DNA from: an uncultured Elusimicrobiales bacterium
GTDB taxonomy: Bacteria; Elusimicrobiota; Elusimicrobia; Elusimicrobiales; Elusimicrobiaceae
DNA: 64,000 bases
Assembly: GCA_944324645.1 (NCBI GenBank)
Contig: CALUXB010000002.1
Location: 248,001 to 312,000, forward strand
Direction of reading: 5' to 3'
Made by a program: the position numbers and the translations under genes
Shown: positions 32,848-40,982 of the stretch, piece by piece
Numbering within the stretch: the first letter of the stretch is position 1
Layout of the letters: each line of letters opens with the position of its first letter
The notes under the pieces: generated by a model
Databases searched by the model: none
Told to the model about the DNA's origin: nothing
The model's input: the letters and a program-made list of their open reading frames with translations, nothing else

Positions 32848-34332
32848 ATGGACGATACATTGTTAAACACCCTCTTTACTCATTTTTCTGCCGGGCGCAC
32901 CCCGGATAAAACCGATTTCAACGCTTCCAAGATGTTTTCTCTGTTAGAAGACCCCTTTGGCATTTGGTGCTCTTTTCACGCACCTGAAGGGGCCGCCGTC
33001 AATGAATTAAACCGCTATGAAAACCTCAAAGTCCGCACCGACCGCAATAGCCGCGACATTTGGATAAAAGAACATTTCCCCGGCGTAGAATTTATCGCCG
33101 CTACCAATGATACGGACCGCTTTAAAGGCACCCTGCGTGCAATGATAGAAGGCAAAAGCGCCATTGCCAACGCCGCTTTGTGGAACCTGCCCCAAAGCAT
33201 ATATGGAAGCATTAACCTATTGCAGCGGGTGGACAGCGGCAAAAGTGTTTTTGGAGATTATCATTACCGTATTATCCAATTTAAACGGGCCCACGATTTA
33301 AAAGAACATTACGCTTTGCAGGTATCCCTGTTAAACCATATTTTATCGGACATACAACAATTTACCTGCCGCTATACCCGCGTGGAGCTCAAAGGCAAAA
33401 CGGTAGAAGTGGATTATTTGGACCACGAGCAACGCCTGGAACAGGAGCTGGACTATTTCCGCCATATCCGCGACGGCAAAGCCAAACCCGAAGCACACAA
33501 GCCGCCCAAAGCGGCCAACCCGCCCTGGCGCATTTACGCCAATAAAATAGTGGCGGAAAGCAAAGATTTGCAAATGCTGCCCGGCTTAAGCGCAGAAATG
33601 CGCCAATGCCTGAAAATTTATGGAATGTTTTCCACCGACGACGTAGCCCGCGCCGGGCTGGAAAAACTGCGCAGCCTGCTAGAAGAGCCCTTTGCCACGG
33701 ACGCGTATTACAATTCCCTGGCCTATCTGCACCATAAGCCGGTGCTCAAACAGGCGGGCTGTTTTCCCCCACCGGCAAAAAAACACAACTTGTATTTTGA
33801 TTTTGAAGCGACGGAAACTTTTACCAAAGACAATGTGTCTTTTGTCTATTTAATCGGCATTTGGGATAAAGAAGAAGACAAGTATGTTTCTTTTGTAGCC
33901 AAAACGCCGGAAGAAGAAATCAAAATTTTTGAGCAGTTTTACGACTATATTAAAGAACCGCAGGACACCGTTTTGTATCATTGGACGGAATACGAAGCCA
34001 AAAAAATGCGCAAAATGGCGCAGGAAAATAAACACGACGAGCAAAAACTCAACTTGCTGGTCAGCCTGTGCTATGACTTAAAAGTAGCCATACAAAAAGC
34101 GTTTTATCTGCCGGCGCCCAGCTTCTCGCTCAAAGCGGCGGCCCCAGCCTTTGGCTTTAACTGGCGCCAAGACGACTGCGGCGCTATGGACAGTATGGTC
34201 TATTTTACCAACTGGCTTAAAACCGGAAATGATGAGTTAATTAAGAAAGTACTTATGTACAACGAAGACGACTGCAAAGCAATGTTGTACTTGGAAAACA
34301 AATTAAAACAAGCGGATATTTTAGCACAATGA
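32848..34332 (+). CDS. TM0106-type RecB-like / YprB RNase H-like putative nuclease
   Basis: A 494-residue two-domain protein. The C-terminal part (about 310-490) looks like the YprB ribonuclease-H-like domain: LYFDFEATETF gives the D-x-E pair, VLYHWTEYE follows, and MYNEDDCKAM gives the terminal acidic pair, so this DEDD-type site seems intact. The N-terminal half resembles the RecB-like PD-(D/E)xK module of the TM0106 family, with HYALQVSLLNHIL as its QxxxY-like helix, but the expected D-x-K strand reads YRIIQFKRAHD, lacking the acidic residue. The protein overlaps suhB by four bases (ATGA). Substrate unknown; roles in DNA or RNA processing are inferred. Confidence 0.7.
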   Translation: MDDTLLNTLFTHFSAGRTPDKTDFNASKMFSLLEDPFGIWCSFHAPEGAAVNELNRYENLKVRTDRNSRDIWIKEHFPGVEFIAATNDTDRFKGTLRAMIEGKSAIANAALWNLPQSIYGSINLLQRVDSGKSVFGDYHYRIIQFKRAHDLKEHYALQVSLLNHILSDIQQFTCRYTRVELKGKTVEVDYLDHEQRLEQELDYFRHIRDGKAKPEAHKPPKAANPPWRIYANKIVAESKDLQMLPGLSAEMRQCLKIYGMFSTDDVARAGLEKLRSLLEEPFATDAYYNSLAYLHHKPVLKQAGCFPPPAKKHNLYFDFEATETFTKDNVSFVYLIGIWDKEEDKYVSFVAKTPEEEIKIFEQFYDYIKEPQDTVLYHWTEYEAKKMRKMAQENKHDEQKLNLLVSLCYDLKVAIQKAFYLPAPSFSLKAAAPAFGFNWRQDDCGAMDSMVYFTNWLKTGNDELIKKVLMYNEDDCKAMLYLENKLKQADILAQ

Positions 34333-35114
34333 ACAAAGAATTTGCCGTTTTAGAGCAATGTTTAAAAACCGCGGGCGCCATCGCCCGGCGGCGCTTGGGC
34401 AAGGTCAGTTATAATCTAAAGGGCCGGGCCAACCTAGTTACCCAGGCGGACGTGGCCTGCCAGAAAGCCATTTTGCAAATTATTAAAAAGAACTTTCCGC
34501 AGCACGATTTTCTAGCCGAAGAAAACGGCCTTAAAAACACTGGCTCTGCCTGGAAATGGGTCATAGACCCTATAGACGGCACCACCAATTACGCTCACTC
34601 TATGCCGCATTTTTCCATTTCCGTGGCGCTGGCCTATAAAAATGAAATTATATTGGGCGGCGTATATGATGTGTGTATGGATGAGCTGTTTTTGGCGCGC
34701 AAAGGCAAGGGAGCCACATTAAACGGCAAAAAAATACACGTTTCTTCCGTTAAAAAATTGGAAAATGCGTTATTAGTTACCGGCTTTCCGTATGTGCGAG
34801 AACAGCGCATAGACCAGCTGTTGGCCCGGTTTAAAAATTTTATCCTCTCCTGCCACGACATACGCCGTTTGGGCTCTGCCGCATTGGATATGTGCTGGGT
34901 AGCCTGCGGACGTTTTGACGGCTATTGGGAAGAATCCTTAAATCCTTGGGATATCTCCGCCGGGAAATTAATTTTAGAAGAAGCCGGAGGCAAAGTAACT
35001 GATTTTGCCGGTAAAAAATGGAAAAAACTGGAAACGTTTGGCCAACAAACGTTAGCCAGCAACGGAAAAATTCACCGGGAAATGTTTGCTATAATAAAGG
35101 AAAGATCGCTTTGA
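34329..35114 (+). CDS. suhB: Inositol monophosphatase family protein
   Basis: Mg-dependent, Li-sensitive sugar phosphatase fold of 261 residues. Metal-binding motifs are LAEENG (Glu), DPIDGTTNYAHSMPHF (the DPIDGT motif) and WDISAGKLILEEAGG at the C-terminal site. It may hydrolyse inositol phosphates or act in ribosome biogenesis as E. coli SuhB does; the sequence does not separate these. Its ATG overlaps the stop of the upstream nuclease-like gene. Confidence 0.9.
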   Translation: MNKEFAVLEQCLKTAGAIARRRLGKVSYNLKGRANLVTQADVACQKAILQIIKKNFPQHDFLAEENGLKNTGSAWKWVIDPIDGTTNYAHSMPHFSISVALAYKNEIILGGVYDVCMDELFLARKGKGATLNGKKIHVSSVKKLENALLVTGFPYVREQRIDQLLARFKNFILSCHDIRRLGSAALDMCWVACGRFDGYWEESLNPWDISAGKLILEEAGGKVTDFAGKKWKKLETFGQQTLASNGKIHREMFAIIKERSL

Positions 35115-35180
35115 TATTACGGCGGGCGCGCCCGCGTGCCGCTAAGCAGTAAGGGTTTTCAGTAAAGAGGGTCCTGCTTT

Positions 35181-35588
35181 ATGTCCATTGGAGTCGTCAA
35201 ACAATACAGCGTTTTTCTGGTTAATGAACCAGGCGCGCTTAGAAACTTCGCAGATCTATTCGTTAAAGAGCGGGTGAATCTGATTGCTATTTCTCAAGAT
35301 GTTCGTTTTGATGCTGCGGTGGTGCGGGTGGCAGTTAATTATAATACCGAAATCAGCCACGCGCTAACTAAAGCCGGCTTTACCAGCGTAAAAACAGACG
35401 CCATTTGCATTGATACTACAGACCGCGTAGGCTTAGCCTTTGATATTGGCGACGTACTAGCAAAGAAAGACATCAATATTACCACTATTTACGGCGCCTG
35501 CGTAGGCAATGGCCGCACGCGCTTTATCATCGTGGTAAGCGACATTACCCAAGCGCTCAGCGCGCTGGAAAGCTCCGGCTTATTTTAA
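35181..35588 (+). CDS. Tandem ACT-domain protein
   Basis: A 135-residue protein made of two ACT domains: residues 1-65 (QYSVFLVNEPGALRNFADLF) and 66-135 (AFDIGDVLAKKDINITTIYG). ACT domains bind amino acids, and stand-alone pairs like this often sense amino acids or regulate. No catalytic or DNA-binding domain is present. A GC-rich palindrome (CGGGCGCGCCCG) lies in the 66-base gap after suhB. AGAGGGT is placed ahead of the ATG. Confidence 0.82.
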   Translation: MSIGVVKQYSVFLVNEPGALRNFADLFVKERVNLIAISQDVRFDAAVVRVAVNYNTEISHALTKAGFTSVKTDAICIDTTDRVGLAFDIGDVLAKKDINITTIYGACVGNGRTRFIIVVSDITQALSALESSGLF

Positions 35589-35600
35589 TTTTACCCTACT

Positions 35601-35630
35601 AAAAACCCCGCTTCTAAGAGCGGGGTTTTT
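35601..35630. terminator. Bidirectional terminator between ACT and pilin genes
   Basis: AAAAACCCCGC.../...GCGGGGTTTTT stem between convergent genes, with A- and T-runs on opposite sides. Confidence 0.87.
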
Positions 35631-35646
35631 GATAGTCAGAAATAAA

Positions 35647-36249
35647 TCATTGGTCAAAACAATATACATATGTTAGCCCGCCATTAACGGTTGAATCGTA
35701 CACTGATTTGCTTGTTAATTCCCGGCAGATATTTTGCTCTATTTTATCTTCAAAATAAGCGCGGCATTGTCTAGCACAGTTTCCTTTTTTATTCTGATAA
35801 GACACATAAGCCAACCCCATATCTGCGTGCGTCTGCAAATCAGAATAAATCACAGCCCCATTTTCTCTAATCAAAATCCGCGCCTTCCCTACTAATTTGT
35901 CCGGCACAGACACATCTAATCCCTCCAAGTCCGGGCTATAGCTGCCATTAGCCGCAATATAGACATCTTGGGCTTGTTCTATTGCTCTTAACACCGTGAG
36001 CAGCTGCATAAATCGTGCTTTCTCCACTGCCTGTTGGTACTTAGGCAGCGCAATAGCCGCTAATATGCCAACAATCAGCACCACCACTAAAAGTTCTATC
36101 AGCGTAAAACCGGCTCTTGTTCTGCTTTCACATCTGCCGGAACGCACGGGCAAAGCAAAAGACGTTCTCAGCTCCGTCACAAAAAGCACTAAATTGCGTT
36201 TTACAGAGATTTTTTTGTTCAGGGTATGTTTTTGATAAATTTTGTTCAT
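35647..36249 (-). CDS. Type IV pilin-like protein with long leader
   Basis: A 200-residue class of type IV pilin or pseudopilin. The prepilin peptidase site is RAG/FTLIELLVVVLIVGILA with the Glu at +5, followed by ALPKYQQAVEKARF. The C-terminal domain contains cysteines (GNCARQCRAYF, NICREL, VYCFDQ) likely forming disulfides. The start was placed at the ATG at 36249, which gives a 47-residue leader, much longer than the usual 6-25. No Shine-Dalgarno is present; a promoter with a 12-T spacer ends 6 bases ahead of the ATG, suggesting a leaderless mRNA. The gene at 60392 shares these upstream features and the first residues MN(K/R)I-x-QK. Confidence 0.88.
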   Translation of the reverse strand: MNKIYQKHTLNKKISVKRNLVLFVTELRTSFALPVRSGRCESRTRAGFTLIELLVVVLIVGILAAIALPKYQQAVEKARFMQLLTVLRAIEQAQDVYIAANGSYSPDLEGLDVSVPDKLVGKARILIRENGAVIYSDLQTHADMGLAYVSYQNKKGNCARQCRAYFEDKIEQNICRELTSKSVYDSTVNGGLTYVYCFDQ

Positions 36250-36255
36250 AAACAA

Positions 36256-36283
36256 AATTTATCAAAAAAAAAAAACAATACAA
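36256..36283 (-). promoter_or_regulatory. Poly-T-spacer promoter of the first pilin gene
   Basis: Leftward TTGTAT (complement of 36278-36283), a 16-base spacer that contains exactly twelve T, and TAAATT (complement of 36256-36261), six bases before the ATG. The second pilin has the same geometry. An 18-bp perfect inverted repeat (36229-36268) is centred on the start codon. Confidence 0.5.
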
Positions 36284-36526
36284 GCCCATTAAAAAACGGC
36301 AAAGCAGCTTTCTTTTCTTCTAAACAACAAATATCGTACATCTTGCACTAAGCTTTTAGACACAGCAACCCTGTTGGCTAAGGAGAGGGGAGCTCCTTTC
36401 AACTTCCTGCTTCTTTCTATTTTGTCCTCCGCCACACTCTGTAAGAAAGCTCCTTTGTTTTAGGGCGGGTTACTATGCTGCCTGCGCGCTCACGCCCGAG
36501 GTTTATGGTAAGAAGTGCGTATAAAA

Positions 36527-36550
36527 AAACACGCTCCCAAGGGCGTGTTT
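36527..36550 (-). terminator. Intrinsic terminator
   Basis: AAACACGC/GCGTGTTT stem followed leftward by seven T, about 20 bases after the stop at 36571. The rest of the gap up to the pilin promoter (36284-36526) holds nothing I can name. Confidence 0.82.
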
Positions 36551-36570
36551 AAAATTAAAGAAAAAACATT

Positions 36571-37080
36571 TTACTTCATATATTTTTTGCGGTCTTTCAT
36601 TTCCTGTTTCCAGCGTTTCTGCGCCAGCTTGTGGCGGCGCTCCGCCTCTCCGCTTAAAATATCATCTACGCGTTGGGCCTTAATTTGCTCCAGATTGGCC
36701 TCTTGTTCCTGCAAGGTAATTTCCCACTGGTCCAAGTTGGTGCGCACTGAAGCAATACGTTCTTTAGACCAGGCAATGCTTTCGTCCGTTGCTTCCGATA
36801 CAATTTGAGTTAAACGCGCCTTGATTTCCGCTTTTTTCTCTTCTGTTTTCGCTTTGCGGTATGCTTTGGCAAGCTTTTTGATTTCTTTATTGCGCGCTTT
36901 GAAACGCTCGTATTGTTCTTCTTGGCTCAGGGCCGGCTTTTCTTCGGTTGTTGCGGCCTCTTGCTGGGTCTGCCCGGCCGCCTGCGGCTGGACGGAGGTC
37001 GCGTCTTTCTGCTGCGCTTGCTGGGCATACAGACCGCCTGCCGCTGCAGCCAAACACAAGGTAAAAATCAATTTTTTCAT
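36571..37080 (-). CDS. Secreted helical Lys/Glu-rich protein
   Basis: A 169-residue protein of unknown function with a signal peptide (LIFTLCLAAAAGGLYAQ), a Gln/Ala/Thr-rich linker (about 20-55), and a mature region that is almost fully charged helix (KARNKEIKKLAKAYRKAKTE, then RRHKLAQKRWKQEMKDRKKY). It is probably periplasmic. A good AGGAG lies ahead of the ATG. It is followed by its own terminator, so it seems monocistronic. Confidence 0.65.
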   Translation of the reverse strand: MKKLIFTLCLAAAAGGLYAQQAQQKDATSVQPQAAGQTQQEAATTEEKPALSQEEQYERFKARNKEIKKLAKAYRKAKTEEKKAEIKARLTQIVSEATDESIAWSKERIASVRTNLDQWEITLQEQEANLEQIKAQRVDDILSGEAERRHKLAQKRWKQEMKDRKKYMK

Positions 37081-37179
37081 AGACTCTCCTTACTGATAAC
37101 TCCCCTTACGCGCGGCGGCGCAGCATCCTGCCCGCCGATAAAAGTTCCGTCTCCAGATACAATGCAAATCTGTCCGCAC

Positions 37180-37851
37180 TTATTGCACGGAGCCGTCTTT
37201 TACGCCCGCTTCTGCAAAGCCGCGCGCGCGCAGTTTGCAGGAGTCACAATGTCCGCAGGGTTTATCCCCGCCGCTGTAACAGCTCCAGGTAAGCTCAAAG
37301 GGCACGCCCAGTTTGGCGCCAAGGCGCACAATGTCTGCTTTATTTAAATCCATCAGCGGGGCCAACACTTCCACCCCGTGGGTTACCCCGCGCTCGGTAC
37401 CGCGGTTAATGGCTTGGGCGGCGGCGTCAAAAAATGCCGGGGTGCAATCCGGATAGCCTGAAAAATCCACCGCGTTGGGGCCGGCCACAATGGCATCTGC
37501 GTGCAGCGAATCCATTAAAGACGCCGCCACAGACAGAAACACCAAATTGCGCCCCGGCACATAAGTGGAAGGAATTTTTCCGCTGGTAATTTCTTCTACA
37601 GGCAAATCGGGAATAGCTTGTTTTTTGTCCACCAAAGAGCTGGAAACCAGCCACGGAAAATCCAGCGTCACAAAATGCTGTTTCACCCCCAGCCGTTGCG
37701 CTATTTCCCGCGCAGAGCGCACTTCCCGCTCGTGTTTCTGCCCGTAAGAAACGGTCAGCGTTTCGCATTCGTAGCCTTTATCTAGGGCCCAGTAGAGGCA
37801 GGTGGTGCTGTCTAGACCGCCGGAAAACAAAACAATGGCTTTTTTCTTCAT
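37180..37851 (-). CDS. queC: 7-cyano-7-deazaguanine synthase
   Basis: Converts 7-carboxy-7-deazaguanine, ammonia and ATP into preQ0 on the way to queuosine in tRNA. The 223-residue protein has the PP-loop VLFSGGLDSTTCLYWAL, the substrate loop STYVPGRNLVFLSVA and the zinc site CYSGGDKPCGHCDSCKLR with four cysteines. The other que genes are not in this window. It starts 9 bases after the lipoprotein gene upstream and may share its transcript. Confidence 0.95.
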   Translation of the reverse strand: MKKKAIVLFSGGLDSTTCLYWALDKGYECETLTVSYGQKHEREVRSAREIAQRLGVKQHFVTLDFPWLVSSSLVDKKQAIPDLPVEEITSGKIPSTYVPGRNLVFLSVAASLMDSLHADAIVAGPNAVDFSGYPDCTPAFFDAAAQAINRGTERGVTHGVEVLAPLMDLNKADIVRLGAKLGVPFELTWSCYSGGDKPCGHCDSCKLRARGFAEAGVKDGSVQ

Positions 37852-37860
37852 AACTGTCCT

Positions 37861-38295
37861 TTAAAAATCTAAGCTGGCGTTTAAGGCGCCTTCCACTTCA
37901 AATTCTTCCATTGCTTTGATGTCGGCTTCGCTCAAATCGTCCACATATTTGAGGGCATAGACAATCAGCGTCACTTTCGGGTTGGGGGCGCCGTCCTCTG
38001 CGCTGTTATACTGCCCCAAGAACATTGCATCGGCCCCTTTGGACGCTACAAAACGGCGGGCTTTTTCTACGCCGCGTTTTAAGGTGTCGCGGTCCGGCTC
38101 CAGATTTTTAATGCGCAAAAGCCCCAGGTTGCCATACGGACGGGTAATCTCGCTTTTATCGGTTACAATTTGCACATCGGGCGGCATAGTTTCAGGGAAA
38201 GTCGGCCCGATAGGAATCCAATCCAAATTGGCTTGGTTAAGCGTGGCACACGCCGCCAGAAAAAGACATACCGGCAAAATAAATAGTTTTCTCAT
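37861..38295 (-). CDS. Putative lipoprotein
   Basis: A 144-residue protein with a type II signal peptide: RKLFILPVCLFLAACATLN has the lipobox L-A-A-C with the acylated Cys at 16. No known domain is recognised. The mature part contains GVEKARRFVASKGADAMFLG and VYALKY, reminiscent of small lipoproteins with an alpha-beta fold that use a surface-exposed strand. It lies between rlmN (9 bases upstream) and queC (9 bases downstream) in an operon-like series. Confidence 0.72.
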   Translation of the reverse strand: MRKLFILPVCLFLAACATLNQANLDWIPIGPTFPETMPPDVQIVTDKSEITRPYGNLGLLRIKNLEPDRDTLKRGVEKARRFVASKGADAMFLGQYNSAEDGAPNPKVTLIVYALKYVDDLSEADIKAMEEFEVEGALNASLDF

Positions 38296-38304
38296 ACTCC
38301 CCTC

Positions 38305-39324
38305 CTAATTTTTAGACGCCAGCTGCCCGCAGGCGGCGCTGATGTCGTTACCCATACTTTTGCGAATGGTTACGCCAATGCCCATCGCTTTTAGGGCGTC
38401 GGCCATTTCCTGCACGGCACGGTCATCGGTTTTTTTGCCGCGGCCCAAGTTGCAGGCAATTAAATTGACGTGCAACAAATAACTAAATTTGCTCTCTCTA
38501 ATCCACTTGCCCAGCTTGCGGATATGCTCGGGGCGGTTGTTCACCCCGTCAATAACTGCATACTCCAAAAACACCTGCCGCCCGGTTAAGGCCAGATATT
38601 CGTCCAGCGCCAAGCGCAGCTCTTCTAAATCATAGCGGCGGTTGACCGGCATCAGGCGGCTGCGCTCCTCATTATCTGCATTATGCAAAGATACCGCCAA
38701 GTTGACCTGCGGCAAATCCACCGCCAGCTTATGCAATTTATCTGCAATGCCGGAGGTGGAAATGGAAATATGGCGCGCACCGATATTCAAAAAATCGGGG
38801 TTGGTTAAATTTTGCACCGCCTTGACTACATTTAAATAGTTCACCAGCGGCTCCCCCATCCCCATAAACACCACGTGGGAAATGCGCTCCCCGATTTTTT
38901 CTCTCTTTACATACTCAAACCACATCAGCACCTGGTCGGCAATTTCTTCATCGGTTAAATCCCGCTTAAAGCCCATACGCCCGGTGCTGCAAAAACTGCA
39001 TTTCATCGCACAGCCCACTTGGGTGGATACACATACGCTCCAGCCTTCGTGCGGTTTTAAAAGCACCGTTTCAATCAGCAGGCCGTCTTTCAGCTTCAAC
39101 AGTGCTTTAGCTACGCGGTCCTGCTCAGAGAGGACCATTTTCTTGACGGTAAAGCTCAAAATAGGCAGTTCTTTTTCCAGCTTTTCGCGCAAAGGGGCCG
39201 GCAAGGAAGTGGCCTCCTGCCAAGAGGAAATGCCGTTTTTATATACGGCGTCTTTTACCTGCCCAATGCGGTAGGCCGGCAGACCGGCGTCTTTGATAAA
39301 TTGTTTTACGCGTTCAAAATTCAT
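38305..39324 (-). CDS. rlmN: 23S rRNA (adenine2503-C2)-methyltransferase
   Basis: Radical SAM enzyme that methylates C2 of A2503 in 23S rRNA and A37 in some tRNAs. The 339-residue protein has the N-terminal helical domain (LPAYRIGQVKDAVYKNGISS), the cluster motif CAMKCSFCSTGRMGF (CxxxCxxC), GMGEPLVNYLNV, and the catalytic C-terminal Cys in ISAACGQL. Length and motifs are standard. It is the first gene of the rlmN-lipoprotein-queC run. Confidence 0.96.
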   Translation of the reverse strand: MNFERVKQFIKDAGLPAYRIGQVKDAVYKNGISSWQEATSLPAPLREKLEKELPILSFTVKKMVLSEQDRVAKALLKLKDGLLIETVLLKPHEGWSVCVSTQVGCAMKCSFCSTGRMGFKRDLTDEEIADQVLMWFEYVKREKIGERISHVVFMGMGEPLVNYLNVVKAVQNLTNPDFLNIGARHISISTSGIADKLHKLAVDLPQVNLAVSLHNADNEERSRLMPVNRRYDLEELRLALDEYLALTGRQVFLEYAVIDGVNNRPEHIRKLGKWIRESKFSYLLHVNLIACNLGRGKKTDDRAVQEMADALKAMGIGVTIRKSMGNDISAACGQLASKN

Positions 39325-39468
39325 AGCTAAAGTCCTGTCTTAAAATCCTTTTTATTTTATCATTTTTCCCACCCACGCAAACGCCACAGCCAAAAAAGAA
39401 AAATTTTTTGCATATATAAGGTAAGAAAAAATGAAAAAACGCCGTTTTTTTAGTATAATACCAGCACT

Positions 39469-40956
39469 ATGAGCGAAGATATCAAATTTAGCACATCCGG
39501 TTTCCGGGCGGTTATTGCAGAAGGGCTCACAGCCCAGACCGTCCAGCGTCTTGCATTCGGGATTTCCGACCATATTTTGGAAAACTCTTTCTACGGCTTT
39601 GAAGGCAGCGGCTACCAAAAACACTGCCAAGAACAAGGCAAAAAGCCCAAAAAGCCCTTGGTCATCATTGGTTATGACACCCGCTTTTTATCCAAACAAT
39701 TGGCTTATGTGGCCGCCAATGCTTTCTTAGCCAACGGCATCGGCGTCAAAATGGCCGACGAACCTTTGCCCACCCCGGTGGCGGAATGGAACGTACTCAA
39801 AGAGGGTGCCGTCGGCGCGGTGGTCATTACTGGCAGTGAGGCGGACTACCACGTCTGCGGCCTCAAGTGGATAGCCTATTACGGCGGCATCGCCAACAAC
39901 GAAATTGTGGAAGATATTGAAAAACGCACCCCCGGTCCGGCGGCCCAAGTGCTAAAAACTTCTTCTACGGAGTTTGACCATTTAAATTCCGCTGTGGTGC
40001 CCACCAATTCTTTGAAAAAAGAATATATGGCCCATTTGGAAAAGCTTTTGGATGGCAAAGCCCTTAAAAAGGCCAAACTGAAAATTGCGCTGGATCCGCT
40101 TTTTGGCACAGCCCAATATTATTTCCGCGCCCCGCTGGAAAAGTACGGCGTTGCGGTGGAAGCTTTAGATGAAGGGGCGGACGTGCTCTTTGGCGGCAAA
40201 GTGCCCAATGCCGGCCCCGTCAGTCTAGAAGGGCTCAAAAAATTGGTTCTCTCTAAAAAAATGCACCTAGGTATTGCCTGCAACCCAGATTGCGACAAAT
40301 TCGGCATTATTGATTCCGATGGAGAATGGGTGTCCCCGAACGAAATCGGCCCAATGCTTTTGCACCATATGGTCAAAAACAAAAAGCTCAAAGGCCGCGT
40401 GGTCCGAAGCGTCATTACCTCTACGCTTTTTGACCAAGTAGCCAAAACGCACGGCCTGATGATGCGTGAGACCCCCGTCGGATTTAAATATATTACCGAG
40501 CTGATGACCACCGGACAGTATATTATGGGGATGGAAGAATCCGGCGGTATCGCCGTAGCCAACCATATCCCCGACAAAGACGGCCTGTTGGCGTGTTTTC
40601 TGATAATAGATATGCTGGCGGTAGAAGGCAAAACGCTCAAACAGCTGCGTAAAGATTTCTACAAACAATACCGCCCCATGTACGACCAAAAAGTCAGTAT
40701 CCCCAAAACGGAAACTGAAATCAACCGTATCATGGAACGCTTAGACATTAAGCCCCCCCTAGCTATTAACAAAACCTCCGTGTGGCGTATAGACTCCACC
40801 GACGGCTTCAAATTTATTTTGAAGGGTGGCAGCTGGCTGGCTATACGTCCATCCAGCACGGAGCGGCGCATCCGCTTGTATGCCGAAGCGCCGTACGAAA
40901 AATTGCCCGCCGTATTAATTAAGGAAGGCAAAAAAATTATAGACAGCATCGTCTGA
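39469..40956 (+). CDS. Atypical alpha-D-phosphohexomutase (phosphoglucomutase/phosphomannomutase family)
   Basis: A 495-residue protein with all four domains of the alpha-D-phosphohexomutase superfamily. Domain 1 starts STSGFRAVIAEGL. The catalytic loop, usually TASHNP...NGxK, reads ITGSEADYHVCGLK: Ser123 is kept, but His-Asn is replaced by Glu-Ala. The metal loop, usually DPDxDR, reads NPDCDKFG (about 272-278), with Asn in place of the first Asp and Lys for Arg. The sugar loop GMEESGGI and the phosphate loop RPSSTERRIRLYAE are kept. It may interconvert hexose 1- and 6-phosphates with altered chemistry, or it may have lost activity. eno follows within 26 bases, giving a carbohydrate-metabolism context. 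Confidence 0.8.
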   Translation: MSEDIKFSTSGFRAVIAEGLTAQTVQRLAFGISDHILENSFYGFEGSGYQKHCQEQGKKPKKPLVIIGYDTRFLSKQLAYVAANAFLANGIGVKMADEPLPTPVAEWNVLKEGAVGAVVITGSEADYHVCGLKWIAYYGGIANNEIVEDIEKRTPGPAAQVLKTSSTEFDHLNSAVVPTNSLKKEYMAHLEKLLDGKALKKAKLKIALDPLFGTAQYYFRAPLEKYGVAVEALDEGADVLFGGKVPNAGPVSLEGLKKLVLSKKMHLGIACNPDCDKFGIIDSDGEWVSPNEIGPMLLHHMVKNKKLKGRVVRSVITSTLFDQVAKTHGLMMRETPVGFKYITELMTTGQYIMGMEESGGIAVANHIPDKDGLLACFLIIDMLAVEGKTLKQLRKDFYKQYRPMYDQKVSIPKTETEINRIMERLDIKPPLAINKTSVWRIDSTDGFKFILKGGSWLAIRPSSTERRIRLYAEAPYEKLPAVLIKEGKKIIDSIV

Positions 40957-40982
40957 GAATGTTCAGGCGAAGGGGGTTGTAT

